The notes under the pieces were generated by a model. That model had not been told where the DNA came from and did no database searches. It was given only the letters and a program-made list of their open reading frames with translations. This document shows, in pieces, positions 10,546 to 19,749 of a DNA stretch of 64,000 nt. Location of the stretch: the NCBI RefSeq assembly GCF_019968765.1, contig NZ_CP074149.1, forward strand, positions 2,852,001 through 2,916,000, given 5' to 3'. Source of the stretch: Enterobacter sp. JBIWA008 (GTDB taxonomy: Bacteria > Pseudomonadota > Gammaproteobacteria > Enterobacterales > Enterobacteriaceae). Positions within the stretch are counted from its first letter, which is position 1. Each line of letters opens with the position of its first letter. A program made the translations under genes and the position numbers.

Positions 10546-11671
10546 AACGCGGATAACCTTCCAGCAGCGTATTCAGGCGATCGGCCATCAATTTCCCGCG
10601 CCATCCCGCCATCGTCTCCGGCACGCCACTCTGCGGCTTCAGCTTCCAGTGCCAGTTCAACAGCTGGTTAATCTGACGACGTGAGGCGAGCAGTTCCGCG
10701 CTCAGTTTACTTTCCGTTGCAACTGCCTGCACCAGCGCTTTGATATCCTTAAACGCTTTGCGATAGCCCGGCATGTCCATCAGGTTCAGCAGCGGTTCCG
10801 GCAGCGCATCTTCCGGCAGCTCCTGCGCTTTTGCGACCAGCGCCAGCAGAGTCTTACCGTGGAAGCGGATCTCGCTGCCCGAAAGCCCAATGCTGTCCAG
10901 CTCGCCCAGGCTGCCAGGCATATAGCGCGCGACCGCCCAGAGATGCTCTTCGCGAACCACAAAGTTAACGGCCAGATCGCGCTCGCGCGCTTTACGCAAG
11001 CGCCAGTCTGCCAGCAGCTGCAGGCATGCCAGCTGGCGCGTACGCAGCTGCCAGGCGTTGCTTATATCGCGCCAGGCCTCTTTCGGGTCAACCACTTCCT
11101 GACGACGCTGCTGGGTCATACGACATTCGTCCAGCGCAGCAGCGAGCCATCCAGAAGCTTCTGCCTCTTTCATCAGCTGTCCGGCAATTGGTAACAGGTA
11201 AAACACATCTGCCGCCGCATACTCCAGCTGACGCTCGGTTAGCGGGCGCGCCAGCCAGTCGGTACGGGATTCGCTTTTATCCAGCGTCAGGCCCGTATAC
11301 TCCTCTACCATGGCAGCAAAGCCCCATGAGAGCGGACGATTGCTGAATGCCGCGAGGATCTGCGTGTCAATCAGCGGCTGGGGCATGATGCCAAAGGTGT
11401 TCAGAAAGACTTCCAGATCTTCACTGCCGGCGTGCAGGTATTTCGTCACGGCGTTATCGAGCAGCAGGTCACGCATCGGCGTCCAGTCGGTAATTCCGAG
11501 AGGGTCGATCAGCGACACGTGTTTACCGTCGTACATCTGAATCAAACCCAGCTGCGGATAATAGGTCCGGGTGCGAACAAACTCGGTATCCAGGGCAATG
11601 GCAGGGAAGTCGCGCGTCACTTCGCACAGCGAAGCCAGCTCGTCGTTGGTCGTGATCATCTGGTAATTCAA
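10544..11671 (-). CDS. rnd: Ribonuclease D
   Basis: 3'-5' exoribonuclease that trims tRNA precursors. At 375 residues it is the same length as E. coli RNase D. The DEDD catalytic set is visible: D28 and E30 in ALDTEF, the aspartate in HAGSEDLEVF, and Y and D in LEYAAADVFYL. Two HRDC domains follow. I place the start at TTG 11671 (MNYQMITTND) because E. coli rnd is known to use UUG and the length then matches. An in-frame ATG at 11698 would add nine unconserved residues. The start follows a uridine run that is also the fadD terminator tail (see findings). Confidence 0.95.
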   Translation of the reverse strand: MNYQMITTNDELASLCEVTRDFPAIALDTEFVRTRTYYPQLGLIQMYDGKHVSLIDPLGITDWTPMRDLLLDNAVTKYLHAGSEDLEVFLNTFGIMPQPLIDTQILAAFSNRPLSWGFAAMVEEYTGLTLDKSESRTDWLARPLTERQLEYAAADVFYLLPIAGQLMKEAEASGWLAAALDECRMTQQRRQEVVDPKEAWRDISNAWQLRTRQLACLQLLADWRLRKARERDLAVNFVVREEHLWAVARYMPGSLGELDSIGLSGSEIRFHGKTLLALVAKAQELPEDALPEPLLNLMDMPGYRKAFKDIKALVQAVATESKLSAELLASRRQINQLLNWHWKLKPQSGVPETMAGWRGKLMADRLNTLLEGYPR

Positions 11672-11698
11672 AACGGATTCTCTTTTGTTTGCGCCCAT

Positions 11699-11721
11699 AA
11701 AAAACGCCGGCTTAACCGGCG
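11699..11721 (-). terminator. fadD terminator / rnd leader U-run
   Basis: On the minus strand CGCCGG-TTAAG-CCGGCG is followed by TTTTTT, beginning about 21 bases after the fadD stop. The T run ends 27 bases before the rnd TTG. Confidence 0.85.
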
Positions 11722-11742
11722 TCTGGGCGATTAGCGTGAAGC

Positions 11743-13428
11743 TCAGGCCTTATTGTCTACTTTGCCACGGGCTTCGTCACGTAATTCTCGTCGTAATATC
11801 TTTCCGACGTTTGATTTAGGCAGCTCGTCGCGGAATTCAACAAGCTTCGGCACCTTGTAGCCTGTCAGCTGACGACGGCAAAACGTTACCAGCGCCTCCT
11901 CCGTGAGTGAAGCGTCTTTCTTGACCACAAATATCTTAACCGCTTCGCCGCTGCTGCCGGAGGGGACGCCGACTGCCGCCACTTCGAGCACGCCGCTGTG
12001 CTGCATAACCACGTCCTCGATCTCATTCGGATAGACGTTGAAGCCGGAGACCAGGATCATATCTTTCTTGCGATCGACGATCCGCAGGAAGCCCTCGTCA
12101 TCCATTACCGCAATATCACCGGTGTGCAGCCAGCCGTCTTTGATGATTTCGTCGGTCGCATCGGGGCGCTGCCAGTAACCCAGCATCACCTGCGGACCTT
12201 TGACGCACAGCTCACCCGGCTCACCCGGCGCGACTTCGTTACCGTTATCGTCGACCAGTTTCGCCTCTGTGGAAGGGACCGGCAGACCAATGCTCCCGCT
12301 GTGATAGTCGATATCATGTGGGTTAACGCTGACCAGCGGCGCACATTCCGTCAGGCCATAGCCCTCCAGCAAATACTGTCCGGTTAGCTTCACCCAGCGC
12401 TCGGCAACCGCCTGCTGAACCGGCATTCCGCCGCCTGCGGAGAGATGCAGCGTGGAGAAATCCAGCTGCTGGAACTCTTTGTTATTCAGCAGCGCGTTAA
12501 ACAGGGTGTTTACTCCCGTCATAGCGGTGAACGGGTATTTTGCCAGCTCCTTCACCAGGCCCGGGATATCGCGCGGGTTGGTGATGAGGATGTTCTGACC
12601 ACCCAGTTCAATAAACAGCAGGCAGTTCATGGTCAGCGCAAAGATGTGATACAGCGGAAGCGCGGTGATCACCACCTCTTTGCCCGGATGCAGCAGCGGC
12701 CCGTAGGTGGCGTTCACCTGTTCAAGATTTGCCAGCATATTACGGTGGGTAAGCATGGCCCCTTTGGCGACGCCGGTGGTCCCGCCCGTGTATTGCAGAA
12801 ACGCAAGATCTTCCGCCACCACTTCGGGTTTCACATACTGCATACGGTAGCCCGCATGCAGCGCGCGACGGAAGGAGATGGCGTCCGGCAGGTGGTATTT
12901 TGGCACCAGGCGTTTGACGTATTTGACGACAAAGTTAACCAGCGTGCCTTTGGCGGTAGAGAGCTGGTCCCCCATGCGCGTCAGGATGACGTGTTTAACC
13001 TGGGTTTTGTCGACCACTTTTTCCAGCGTATGGGCGAAGTTGGACACAATGACAATCGCGACCGCGCCGCTGTCATTCAGCTGATGCTCCAGCTCTCGCG
13101 GGGTATACAGCGGGTTAACGTTGACGACAATCATCCCGGCTCGCAGGATACCGAACAACGCCACCGGATATTGCAGCAGGTTCGGCATCATCAGCGCGAC
13201 GCGGTCCCCTTTTTGCAGCCCCAGCCCTTCCTGCAGATACGCCGCAAACGCGCGACTACGCTCCTCAAGCTTACGGAACGTCATGACTTCGCCCATATTC
13301 ACGAATGCGGGCTGGTCCGCGTAACGCCTTACCGAGTGCTCAAATAATTCCACCAGGGATTGATAACGGTCAGGATTGATCTCAGCAGGAACATCTGCTG
13401 GATAACGGTTAAGCCAAACCTTTTTCAA
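11743..13428 (-). CDS. fadD: Long-chain fatty acid CoA ligase FadD
   Basis: Inner-face membrane-associated acyl-CoA synthetase that activates imported long-chain fatty acids with ATP and CoA, which supplies both beta-oxidation and the FadR ligand. At 561 residues it equals E. coli FadD. The ATP/AMP motif [12 protein letters not shown] lies near residues 213-224, GYGLTE near 360, and the FACS signature [20 protein letters not shown] follows. The start is TTG at 13428 ([10 protein letters not shown]), with AGAGGTGA 4 bases upstream; the longer upstream frame lacks family similarity. A FadR operator and a CRP half-site lie upstream, and the terminator overlaps the rnd leader. Confidence 0.97.
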   Translation of the reverse strand: MKKVWLNRYPADVPAEINPDRYQSLVELFEHSVRRYADQPAFVNMGEVMTFRKLEERSRAFAAYLQEGLGLQKGDRVALMMPNLLQYPVALFGILRAGMIVVNVNPLYTPRELEHQLNDSGAVAIVIVSNFAHTLEKVVDKTQVKHVILTRMGDQLSTAKGTLVNFVVKYVKRLVPKYHLPDAISFRRALHAGYRMQYVKPEVVAEDLAFLQYTGGTTGVAKGAMLTHRNMLANLEQVNATYGPLLHPGKEVVITALPLYHIFALTMNCLLFIELGGQNILITNPRDIPGLVKELAKYPFTAMTGVNTLFNALLNNKEFQQLDFSTLHLSAGGGMPVQQAVAERWVKLTGQYLLEGYGLTECAPLVSVNPHDIDYHSGSIGLPVPSTEAKLVDDNGNEVAPGEPGELCVKGPQVMLGYWQRPDATDEIIKDGWLHTGDIAVMDDEGFLRIVDRKKDMILVSGFNVYPNEIEDVVMQHSGVLEVAAVGVPSGSSGEAVKIFVVKKDASLTEEALVTFCRRQLTGYKVPKLVEFRDELPKSNVGKILRRELRDEARGKVDNKA

Positions 13429-13499
13429 TGCATCACCTCTGAACTGAGTGTTCGTCGTCATCACAACCCCGATAATAAACAGTTTGTTAACATTATATT

Positions 13500-13516
13500 A
13501 ACTCAGCGTACCAGTT
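13500..13516 (-). promoter_or_regulatory. FadR operator upstream of fadD
   Basis: On the minus strand AACTGGTACGCTGAGTT agrees well with the FadR consensus, including the conserved CTGGT and GTT. It lies about 72 bases upstream of the fadD TTG, in the place known for E. coli fadD. A TGTGA half-site of CRP type lies a few bases further upstream at 13528-13532. Confidence 0.75.
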
Positions 13517-13573
13517 TATTAATTGTTCACATTTAAGGTTGCGAAGCGCGTCACTCTTTTTTTTCGTTTTATC

Positions 13574-13611
13574 CGTAAAAAAACAGAGACAGCGGCTGAG
13601 CCGCTGTCTCT
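13574..13611 (-). terminator. yeaY terminator
   Basis: AGAGACAGCGGC/GCCGCTGTCTCT is a 12-bp stem with a 3-base loop. On the minus strand it is followed by GTTTTTTT, about 20 bases after the yeaY stop. Confidence 0.85.
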
Positions 13612-13631
13612 TTTCTAACAATAACAGTAAG

Positions 13632-14213
13632 TTACTCAGTAACGATCGTCTGAACCTGTGCTGGCCCCGGGTTATACCAGCCCCAGCCCGGGTAGCCGTA
13701 ACGATAAGGATGTGGACCCCACATCCACGGATCCATCGGCTGAGGCGGCATGATCACCTGCTGTGCCAGCCGCCAGCGTTTATACCCGTTGACCTGCATG
13801 GTCATAAATTTATACGGCGTGCTGCCGATTTTGCCCTGCACGGCGCCGGTAATCGGCCCGACGACGGTCACCAGCTGCCCGCGAAAATCGACCGGATCGA
13901 GGAAACCACTGACGTCCGCATAGATACGCCCGCGAGAAGCCTCACCCAGTACCGGCCGCGCGCCGCTGTCCAGCGGAACGGTCGCGATCTCCAGGCGGGT
14001 TTTCCCCTGCTGGTTTTGTACGTCTATGACCTTACCGCCAAAGCGCGCTTCCTGGCCAACGTACAGCTCAGGCGCATTCATCACCCGAACCAGATCCTGC
14101 TGTGGCGTCGGGCTGCTGCCCTTAATCGCATCAGGAACGGAAACGCATCCGCTCAGTGCTATGGCAACCGCGCCTGCCATAATAAGGCGTACTACTTTAG
14201 TCTGAACCGCCAT
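13632..14213 (-). CDS. yeaY: Slp-family outer membrane lipoprotein YeaY
   Basis: Predicted outer-membrane lipoprotein of the Slp (starvation lipoprotein) family, function unknown. The 193-residue product has a signal peptide ending in the lipobox LSGC with the lipidated cysteine at residue 23, and the following residue is not aspartate, consistent with outer-membrane sorting. The C-terminal tail is rich in Trp, Pro, Gly and Tyr ([16 protein letters not shown]). It lies downstream of tsaB by 37 bases in the leftward run yoaA-tsaB-yeaY and ends at a strong hairpin. Confidence 0.93.
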   Translation of the reverse strand: MAVQTKVVRLIMAGAVAIALSGCVSVPDAIKGSSPTPQQDLVRVMNAPELYVGQEARFGGKVIDVQNQQGKTRLEIATVPLDSGARPVLGEASRGRIYADVSGFLDPVDFRGQLVTVVGPITGAVQGKIGSTPYKFMTMQVNGYKRWRLAQQVIMPPQPMDPWMWGPHPYRYGYPGWGWYNPGPAQVQTIVTE

Positions 14214-14250
14214 GATGCGACTCCTTTTTCTCAGTTCCTGTTACTGAGAT

Positions 14251-14946
14251 TCACTCACGGCCCGGAAGTTTCTTCCACGCGACGGTGTTTCGCAAATAAA
14301 CCGGCTCCGCGTGTTCAACGACAACGGTTTTTCCTGCCGCGAGCAGCTGGCAGGCAATCGGAAGCATGTCTTCCGCAGCCGGCAGCAGCATGTTGCCGTC
14401 CACCAGCGTCACCCCGGTGTCGTTTGCCATCTCAGGCCACGCCGACCAGCCGGTGCCTACGGTCGCCCACTCACCGGAGAGCTGCTGCAGTCGTTCAGTG
14501 ACCGCTTCCGGCTTAAGGACGGCTTCCGTCTCTTCACCGTGCCACACGCCCTGCTCGTCGCGGGTGTATTCGGCCCAGTAAACTTCGCCCATGCGGGCAT
14601 CAATCGCAGCCAGCACGCGCGTTGCCCCGGTCATGCGCCATGCTCCCTGCGCCATGGTGGCGAGGGTAGAGACCCCGATCATCGGCAGTTCGGCGCCCAG
14701 CGCCAGCCCCTGCGCAATGCCAATCCCGATACGTACGCCCGTAAAGCTGCCAGGGCCACGGCCAAAGGCCAGCGCGTCGAGGTCGGTTAAGGAGGTGTTG
14801 CCCTGGGTTAAAATGGCTTTTACCAGGGGCAGAATGCGTTGGGTGTGTTCCCGTGGGCACTCTTCGAAATGAGCAGAAACAGCACCGTCGTTCAACAGAG
14901 CGACAGAGCAAGCCTCAGTCGCGGTATCAATAGCCAGAATTCGCAT
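14251..14946 (-). CDS. tsaB: tRNA t6A synthesis protein TsaB
   Basis: Non-catalytic ASKHA-fold partner of TsaD in the TsaBDE complex, which adds the threonylcarbamoyl group to A37 of ANN-decoding tRNAs. It is essential in E. coli. The 231-residue product equals the family length. It begins [17 protein letters not shown], the typical ASKHA phosphate loop, and contains [21 protein letters not shown]. It follows yoaA by 66 bases in the same orientation and precedes yeaY. Confidence 0.96.
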   Translation of the reverse strand: MRILAIDTATEACSVALLNDGAVSAHFEECPREHTQRILPLVKAILTQGNTSLTDLDALAFGRGPGSFTGVRIGIGIAQGLALGAELPMIGVSTLATMAQGAWRMTGATRVLAAIDARMGEVYWAEYTRDEQGVWHGEETEAVLKPEAVTERLQQLSGEWATVGTGWSAWPEMANDTGVTLVDGNMLLPAAEDMLPIACQLLAAGKTVVVEHAEPVYLRNTVAWKKLPGRE

Positions 14947-15012
14947 CAGTCGTCGCGCTCTCGCAAGGGTCAGTCACAAAATGGCGCGCATCTTAGCACA
15001 CTCCGGGGTAAA

Positions 15013-16923
15013 TTACTCCGCCGTTGGGTTTGCCAGGAAACGCACCGCGCGTTTTATGTCCCGCGTCCGCGGCGCGGGTGGCAGGCTGGCAAGGAAGGTC
15101 GCCCCGTAAGGGCGCATCACCAGCCGATTATCGCAAATGACCAGCACCCCGCGATCGGTGACGTCGCGAATTAATCGCCCTACCCCCTGCTTGAGGGTAA
15201 TCACCGCGTCCGGCAGTTGCACCTCGTCGAAAGGATCGCCCCCGCGCAGACGGCAGTCTTCCATACGCGCCTTCAGCAGCGGATCGTCCGGGGAGGTAAA
15301 CGGCAGCTTATCAATGATCACCAGCGAGAGGGTATCGCCCCGCACATCGACCCCTTCCCAGAAGCTGCTGGTTGCTACCAGCAGGGCATTTCCGGCGCTG
15401 ACAAACTGCTGTAACAGCTGGCCTTTACTGGTTTCACCCTGCAGCAGCACCGGGAGCGTCATGGTGGCGCGAAACTGCTCGGCGAGTTCTCGCATCATGG
15501 CGTGCGAGGTGCAGAGCATAAAGCAGCGGCCGTTGTTGGCCTCGATCATCGGTTTTAACATCGCGGCCAGGTGGCGCGCTGCACCCGGCTGGTTCGGCAG
15601 CGGCAGATTACGCGGCACGCAGAGCAGCGCCTGTTTTTCGTAATCGAACGGGCTGGGCAGGAGCAGCGATTCCGCCTCCTCAATGCCAAGACGTTCCGTG
15701 AAGTGATGCAGATCGTCATTCACCGACAGGGTTGCCGACGTGAAGATCCAGCTTCCCGGTTTTTGCGCCATCACCTCTTTAAATTTATCCGCCACCGTCA
15801 GCGGCGTGAGCGCCAGCGTGAAATGCCGCGAGGTGCACTCATACCAGTAGCTGAATCCCGGCTGGTTAATCTCTTTCAGCCGTTTGAGCCGCCCGCGATA
15901 GAGCGTGGCGCGTTCGAAGGCCGCATCCAGCAGCGCGGAACGGCCGAGGGACAGTTTTGCCACGTCGTAGCAGAGTTCGAGAGCATCATCGAGCAGCAGC
16001 AGCGCGCGCTGGATGTTTTTGTCCGCCAGCAGCTCGCGCAGGTTACCACGATAGCCCGGCTCGCCGAGCTGTAAGCGGAAATCCTGTGCGCTCTGCGCCA
16101 GACGGTCGGCGCACTTCTGCAGCTGCTGGGTATCTTTGAGTTCGGTCCGATAAGCAATGGTGAAATCTTTCGCCAGATCCTGCAGCTGGCGGCTGGAGAG
16201 CGACTGGCCAAAATACTGGCTGGCGATGTCCGGAAGCTGGTGGGCTTCGTCGAAGATCATCACCTCCGCCTCCGGGATCAGCTCACCAAAGCCGCTGTCC
16301 TTGACGACCATATCCGCGAGGAAGAGATGGTGGTTTACCACCACCACATCCGCGTCCATCGCCGTTTTGCGCGCTTTCACCACAAAACAGTCTTTATACA
16401 GCGGACAGTCGCTGCCGAGGCAGTTGTCGTTGGTGCTGGTCACCAGCGGCCAGGCAGGAGAGTCTTCCGGCACGCTCGCGCAGGTGCTGATGTCGCCCTC
16501 TTCGGTCTGATTCGCCCAGGCGCGAAGGATAATGACGTCGCTGAGGGTTTGCACCGGCAGGTCGCCGCCCGCCAGCGCCTGCTGCTCAAGACGTTCCAGG
16601 CAGAGATAGTTGGATCGGCCCTTCAACAAGGCCAGACGCCCCTTATATTTCAGCGCTTTAGCCACCGTGGGCAAATCTCGGCTGTAGAGCTGATCCTGCA
16701 GCGCCTTCGAGCCGGTGGAAATAATCACCTTCTTTTTCGCGCGCAGCGCCGGAGCAAGGTAAGCATACGTTTTACCCGTGCCGGTTCCGGCTTCGACCAC
16801 CAGCGGCTGAGCCTTATCGATGGCGCGTGCAACGGCGTGCGCCATCTGACGCTGAGGCTCACGGGGTTTGAAGCCGGGAATAGCCTGCGCTAATTGACCT
16901 TCAGGGGAAAAATCGTCTGCCAC
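15013..16923 (-). CDS. yoaA: DinG/XPD-family DNA helicase YoaA
   Basis: ATP-dependent 5'-3' DNA helicase of the iron-sulfur XPD/DinG family. In E. coli YoaA binds the clamp-loader chi subunit HolC and aids repair of stalled forks. The 636-residue product equals the E. coli length. Walker A is EAGTGTGKTYAYL near residue 43. Four cysteines that can ligate a 4Fe-4S cluster lie in the region with CASV and CLGSDCPLYKDC. The DEAH box is IFDEAHQLPD, and helicase motif VI is QGVGRLIRD. Translation starts at GTG 16923. It heads the leftward yoaA-tsaB-yeaY run and is divergent from yoaB. Confidence 0.95.
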   Translation of the reverse strand: MADDFSPEGQLAQAIPGFKPREPQRQMAHAVARAIDKAQPLVVEAGTGTGKTYAYLAPALRAKKKVIISTGSKALQDQLYSRDLPTVAKALKYKGRLALLKGRSNYLCLERLEQQALAGGDLPVQTLSDVIILRAWANQTEEGDISTCASVPEDSPAWPLVTSTNDNCLGSDCPLYKDCFVVKARKTAMDADVVVVNHHLFLADMVVKDSGFGELIPEAEVMIFDEAHQLPDIASQYFGQSLSSRQLQDLAKDFTIAYRTELKDTQQLQKCADRLAQSAQDFRLQLGEPGYRGNLRELLADKNIQRALLLLDDALELCYDVAKLSLGRSALLDAAFERATLYRGRLKRLKEINQPGFSYWYECTSRHFTLALTPLTVADKFKEVMAQKPGSWIFTSATLSVNDDLHHFTERLGIEEAESLLLPSPFDYEKQALLCVPRNLPLPNQPGAARHLAAMLKPMIEANNGRCFMLCTSHAMMRELAEQFRATMTLPVLLQGETSKGQLLQQFVSAGNALLVATSSFWEGVDVRGDTLSLVIIDKLPFTSPDDPLLKARMEDCRLRGGDPFDEVQLPDAVITLKQGVGRLIRDVTDRGVLVICDNRLVMRPYGATFLASLPPAPRTRDIKRAVRFLANPTAE

Positions 16924-17056
16924 GGTGCTCTCTCACTGTATTTTTGCACAGGGATTATGTCAGCCCATCCTCTCCTGTGCCACCCCAAATAGTGACGACA
17001 CGAGAACAATATGGCAGTCTTGCCGCCTGACGACGAAAAATAACGAGGAAACGTTT

Positions 17057-17401
17057 ATGACAATTGTGCGCATTGATGCCGAAGCCCGCTGGTCTGATGT
17101 GGTGATCCATAACCAGACGCTCTACTACACCGGCGTACCGACCAACCTGGAAGCGGATGCGTTCGAGCAGACGGCTAATACCCTGGCGCAGATTGATGCG
17201 GTGCTGGAAAAACAGGGCAGCGACAAATCCCGCATTCTGGACGCGACGATTTTCCTGGCAAATAAAGACGATTTCGCGGCGATGAACAAAGCCTGGGATG
17301 CGTGGGTGGTGGCGGGTCACGCGCCTGTACGCTGCACCGTACAGGCCACGCTGATGAAACCGGAGTATAAGGTTGAAATTAAGGTTATCGCAGCGGTTTA
17401 A
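17057..17401 (+). CDS. yoaB: RidA/YjgF-family protein YoaB
   Basis: Small cytoplasmic Rid-family protein (114 residues). RidA proteins hydrolyse reactive enamine/imine intermediates such as 2-aminoacrylate. YoaB belongs to a side branch whose substrate is not known. The fold-typical DATIFLANKDDFAAMNKAWDAW and the conserved HAPVRCTVQATL with the family arginine are present. Upstream in-frame codons exist, but the ATG at 17057 has GAGGAA 7 bases before it and gives the E. coli N-terminus. It converges on yoaH with 6 bases between stops. Confidence 0.93.
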   Translation: MTIVRIDAEARWSDVVIHNQTLYYTGVPTNLEADAFEQTANTLAQIDAVLEKQGSDKSRILDATIFLANKDDFAAMNKAWDAWVVAGHAPVRCTVQATLMKPEYKVEIKVIAAV

Positions 17402-17407
17402 GCCCGA

Positions 17408-17593
17408 TTACTCTTCTTCATCTTCATCCTCGAATCGCGCCACAATCCGCTCGCCGGAATGACTGGCGCGAATTTCCTGAGCGACAACGGTAATCGCCTG
17501 CCCGCTGCTCATTCCCTGGGACATCAGTTCCTGAATTCGCTCAACCGCTTTCTGCTGCTGTTCATGGCTCAGAGAAGGTAAACCTGCAAACAT
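17408..17593 (-). CDS. yoaH: Small conserved protein YoaH (UPF0181)
   Basis: A 61-residue UPF0181 protein with no known function: [24 protein letters not shown], then a Ser-Gly-rich turn and an acidic tail FEDEDEEE. I chose the ATG at 17593 because AGGAG is 6 bases upstream; a TTG two codons earlier is less likely. It is divergent from pabB with about 60 bases between starts, as in E. coli. Confidence 0.92.
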
Positions 17594-17654
17594 TGTCAAC
17601 TCCTGCTAAATTATTCGCGCTAATAATTTCACGCTGCCCGGTAGTATGCCACAC

Positions 17655-18980
17655 ATGAACATGCGCTTCCCCACTGTTATTACCTTGCCCTGGCGTGCAG
17701 ACGCCGCTGAATTCTGGTTTGCCCGCCTGAGCCATCTTCCATTTGCGATGCTGCTGCATTCCGGCCATGCGGACCATCCCTATAGCCGCTTCGATATTCT
17801 GGTGGCCGATCCGCTAACGACGCTGACAACCGATGACCTGTCTTTAACGGACGATCCGCTGCTGCAGCTGCAGCAAGCCATTAACGCGCTGGGCTTATCT
17901 GCCGCACCGAACCCGGAACTCCCTTTTCAGGGGGGCGCGCTGGGCCTGTTTGGTTACGACCTGGGCCGCCGTTTCGAAACGCTGCCGGAGCATGCGCAGG
18001 CTGATATTTCCCTGCCAGACATGGCCGTAGGGCTGTATGACTGGGCGTTAATTGTCGATCATCAGAATAAAACGGTTTCCCTGCTGAGCCACCGTGACGT
18101 GCAGGCGCGTCTGGCATGGCTTGAGGCGCAGCAGCCTGCACCGGCACAGACGTTCACGCTGACCTCCGGCTGGCGCTCAAATATGAGCGCAGCGGAGTAT
18201 GCCGAAAAATTCGCGCGCGTTCAGGCGTATCTGCAAAGCGGTGACTGCTATCAGGTTAACCTCGCCCAGCGCTTCCAGGCGACATACCGGGGAGATGAGT
18301 GGCAGGCGTTTACCCGTCTTAACGCCAGCAACAGGGCGCCGTTCAGCGCGTTTGTGCGTCTGGAACAGGGGGCCATACTCAGCCTGTCACCCGAGCGCTT
18401 TATTCATCTGGCCGAGGGCACGATTCAAACCCGTCCGATTAAAGGCACTCTGCCGCGTCTTGCCGATCCCGACGCCGATCGCCAGCAGGCAGAAAAGCTC
18501 GCCGCCTCGCCGAAAGACCGCGCCGAGAACCTGATGATTGTCGACCTGATGCGTAACGACATTGGCCGGGTGGCCGTTCCTGGCAGCGTGCGCGTGCCGG
18601 AACTGTTTGTCGTCGAGCCTTTCCCGGCGGTGCATCACCTGGTCAGTACCATCACCGCGACGCTACCGGCCTCGCGCACGGCATGCGATCTTCTGCGCGC
18701 GGCGTTCCCGGGCGGCTCCATCACCGGCGCGCCTAAGGTACGGGCGATGGAGATCATTGATGAGCTGGAACCGCACCGCCGCAACGCCTGGTGCGGCAGC
18801 ATCGGCTATATCAGCCTGTGCGGCACCATGGATACCAGCATTACCATTCGCACGCTGACGGCCTGCGACGGAAACCTTTACTGTTCGGCCGGGGGCGGCA
18901 TTGTTGCCGATAGCCAGGTCGATGCGGAATATCAGGAAACCTTTGATAAAGTTAACCGTATCCTGAAACAACTGGAGTAA
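17655..18980 (+). CDS. pabB: Aminodeoxychorismate synthase component I
   Basis: With PabA makes 4-amino-4-deoxychorismate from chorismate and glutamine, the first step to p-aminobenzoate and folate. It has the chorismate-binding domain with the lysine of the PIKGT motif (RPIKGTLPR) used for the covalent intermediate, followed by AENLMIVDLMRNDIGR and FPGGSITGAPKVRAMEII. It is about 441 residues, slightly shorter than E. coli PabB (453) through a gap near residue 60. Three in-frame ATGs (17646, 17655, 17661) compete without a clear ribosome site; I chose 17655 from N-terminal alignment. nudL follows 6 bases later. Confidence 0.93.
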   Translation: MNMRFPTVITLPWRADAAEFWFARLSHLPFAMLLHSGHADHPYSRFDILVADPLTTLTTDDLSLTDDPLLQLQQAINALGLSAAPNPELPFQGGALGLFGYDLGRRFETLPEHAQADISLPDMAVGLYDWALIVDHQNKTVSLLSHRDVQARLAWLEAQQPAPAQTFTLTSGWRSNMSAAEYAEKFARVQAYLQSGDCYQVNLAQRFQATYRGDEWQAFTRLNASNRAPFSAFVRLEQGAILSLSPERFIHLAEGTIQTRPIKGTLPRLADPDADRQQAEKLAASPKDRAENLMIVDLMRNDIGRVAVPGSVRVPELFVVEPFPAVHHLVSTITATLPASRTACDLLRAAFPGGSITGAPKVRAMEIIDELEPHRRNAWCGSIGYISLCGTMDTSITIRTLTACDGNLYCSAGGGIVADSQVDAEYQETFDKVNRILKQLE

Positions 18981-18986
18981 TCACGG

Positions 18987-19565
18987 GTGGAAAAAGAGAA
19001 CCTGACGCTGGACGATTTTTTATCTCGCTTTCAGCTATTACGACCGCAGGTCAACCGCGCGGCGCTGAATCAGCGTCAGGCGGCCGTGCTGATCCCGGTC
19101 GTGCGTCGCGCGCAGCCGGGCCTGCTGCTCACCCAGCGTTCTCCCCATTTACGTAAGCACGCGGGTCAGGTCGCCTTTCCGGGTGGCGCAGTAGACAGTT
19201 CCGACGCCTCGCTGATTGCCGCCGCGCTGCGGGAAGCGCAGGAAGAGGTTGCCATTCCGCCGGAGGCGGTGGAGGTCATCGGCGTGCTGCCCCCCGTCGA
19301 CAGCGTCACCGGTTTTCAGGTCACGCCGGTGGTGGGCATTATCCCGCCGGGCCTGCAGTATCACGCCAGCGTCGATGAAGTCTCTGCGGTGTTTGAAATG
19401 CCGCTGGATGAAGCCCTCCGACTGAGTCGTTATCACCCGCTGGATATTCAGCGTCGTGGGCATGACCATCGGGTCTGGTTGTCCTGGTATCAGCATTATT
19501 TTGTCTGGGGCATGACGGCGGGCATCATTCGTGAACTGGCGCTGCAAATCGGCCTGAAGCCTTGA
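18987..19565 (+). CDS. nudL: NUDIX CoA pyrophosphatase-like protein NudL
   Basis: Cytoplasmic Nudix hydrolase of the CoA-pyrophosphatase subgroup. It has 192 residues, the E. coli length. The subgroup signature [20 protein letters not shown] precedes the Nudix helix [11 protein letters not shown], which carries the metal-binding glutamates. Preference for CoA-type substrates follows from the subgroup and is not proven here. The start is GTG 18987, six bases after the pabB stop, so the two are probably co-translated. No clear terminator follows. Confidence 0.92.
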   Translation: MEKENLTLDDFLSRFQLLRPQVNRAALNQRQAAVLIPVVRRAQPGLLLTQRSPHLRKHAGQVAFPGGAVDSSDASLIAAALREAQEEVAIPPEAVEVIGVLPPVDSVTGFQVTPVVGIIPPGLQYHASVDEVSAVFEMPLDEALRLSRYHPLDIQRRGHDHRVWLSWYQHYFVWGMTAGIIRELALQIGLKP

Positions 19566-19749
19566 CTATACTTTAAATTCCATCCTTTTTAGCTGGTTTG
19601 CGATCCGCGTCGCGCTATTAGCAAAACCCATCGTTAACCATTAGTTTAATTCATGTGAATAGTTAAGCCGAGGCCGGTGTTCCCTCTTACACTATGCGCA
19701 GTTATAACATCGTTACTGGAACCCCGGTAACCCTGTCAGGAGTGTGAAA

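Noticed and set aside
12445..13347. 300-codon antisense frame opposite fadD
   Set aside because: fadD is certain on the other strand. The translation is low-complexity, His/Arg/Gln-rich, typical of shadow frames.
13539..14501. 320-codon plus-strand frame across yeaY and tsaB
   Set aside because: It crosses two genes and a terminator on the opposite strand, with no recognisable protein features.
17646..17654. pabB start at 17646
   Set aside because: It has no better ribosome site than 17655, and alignment with E. coli favours the latter; the difference is three residues and unresolved.
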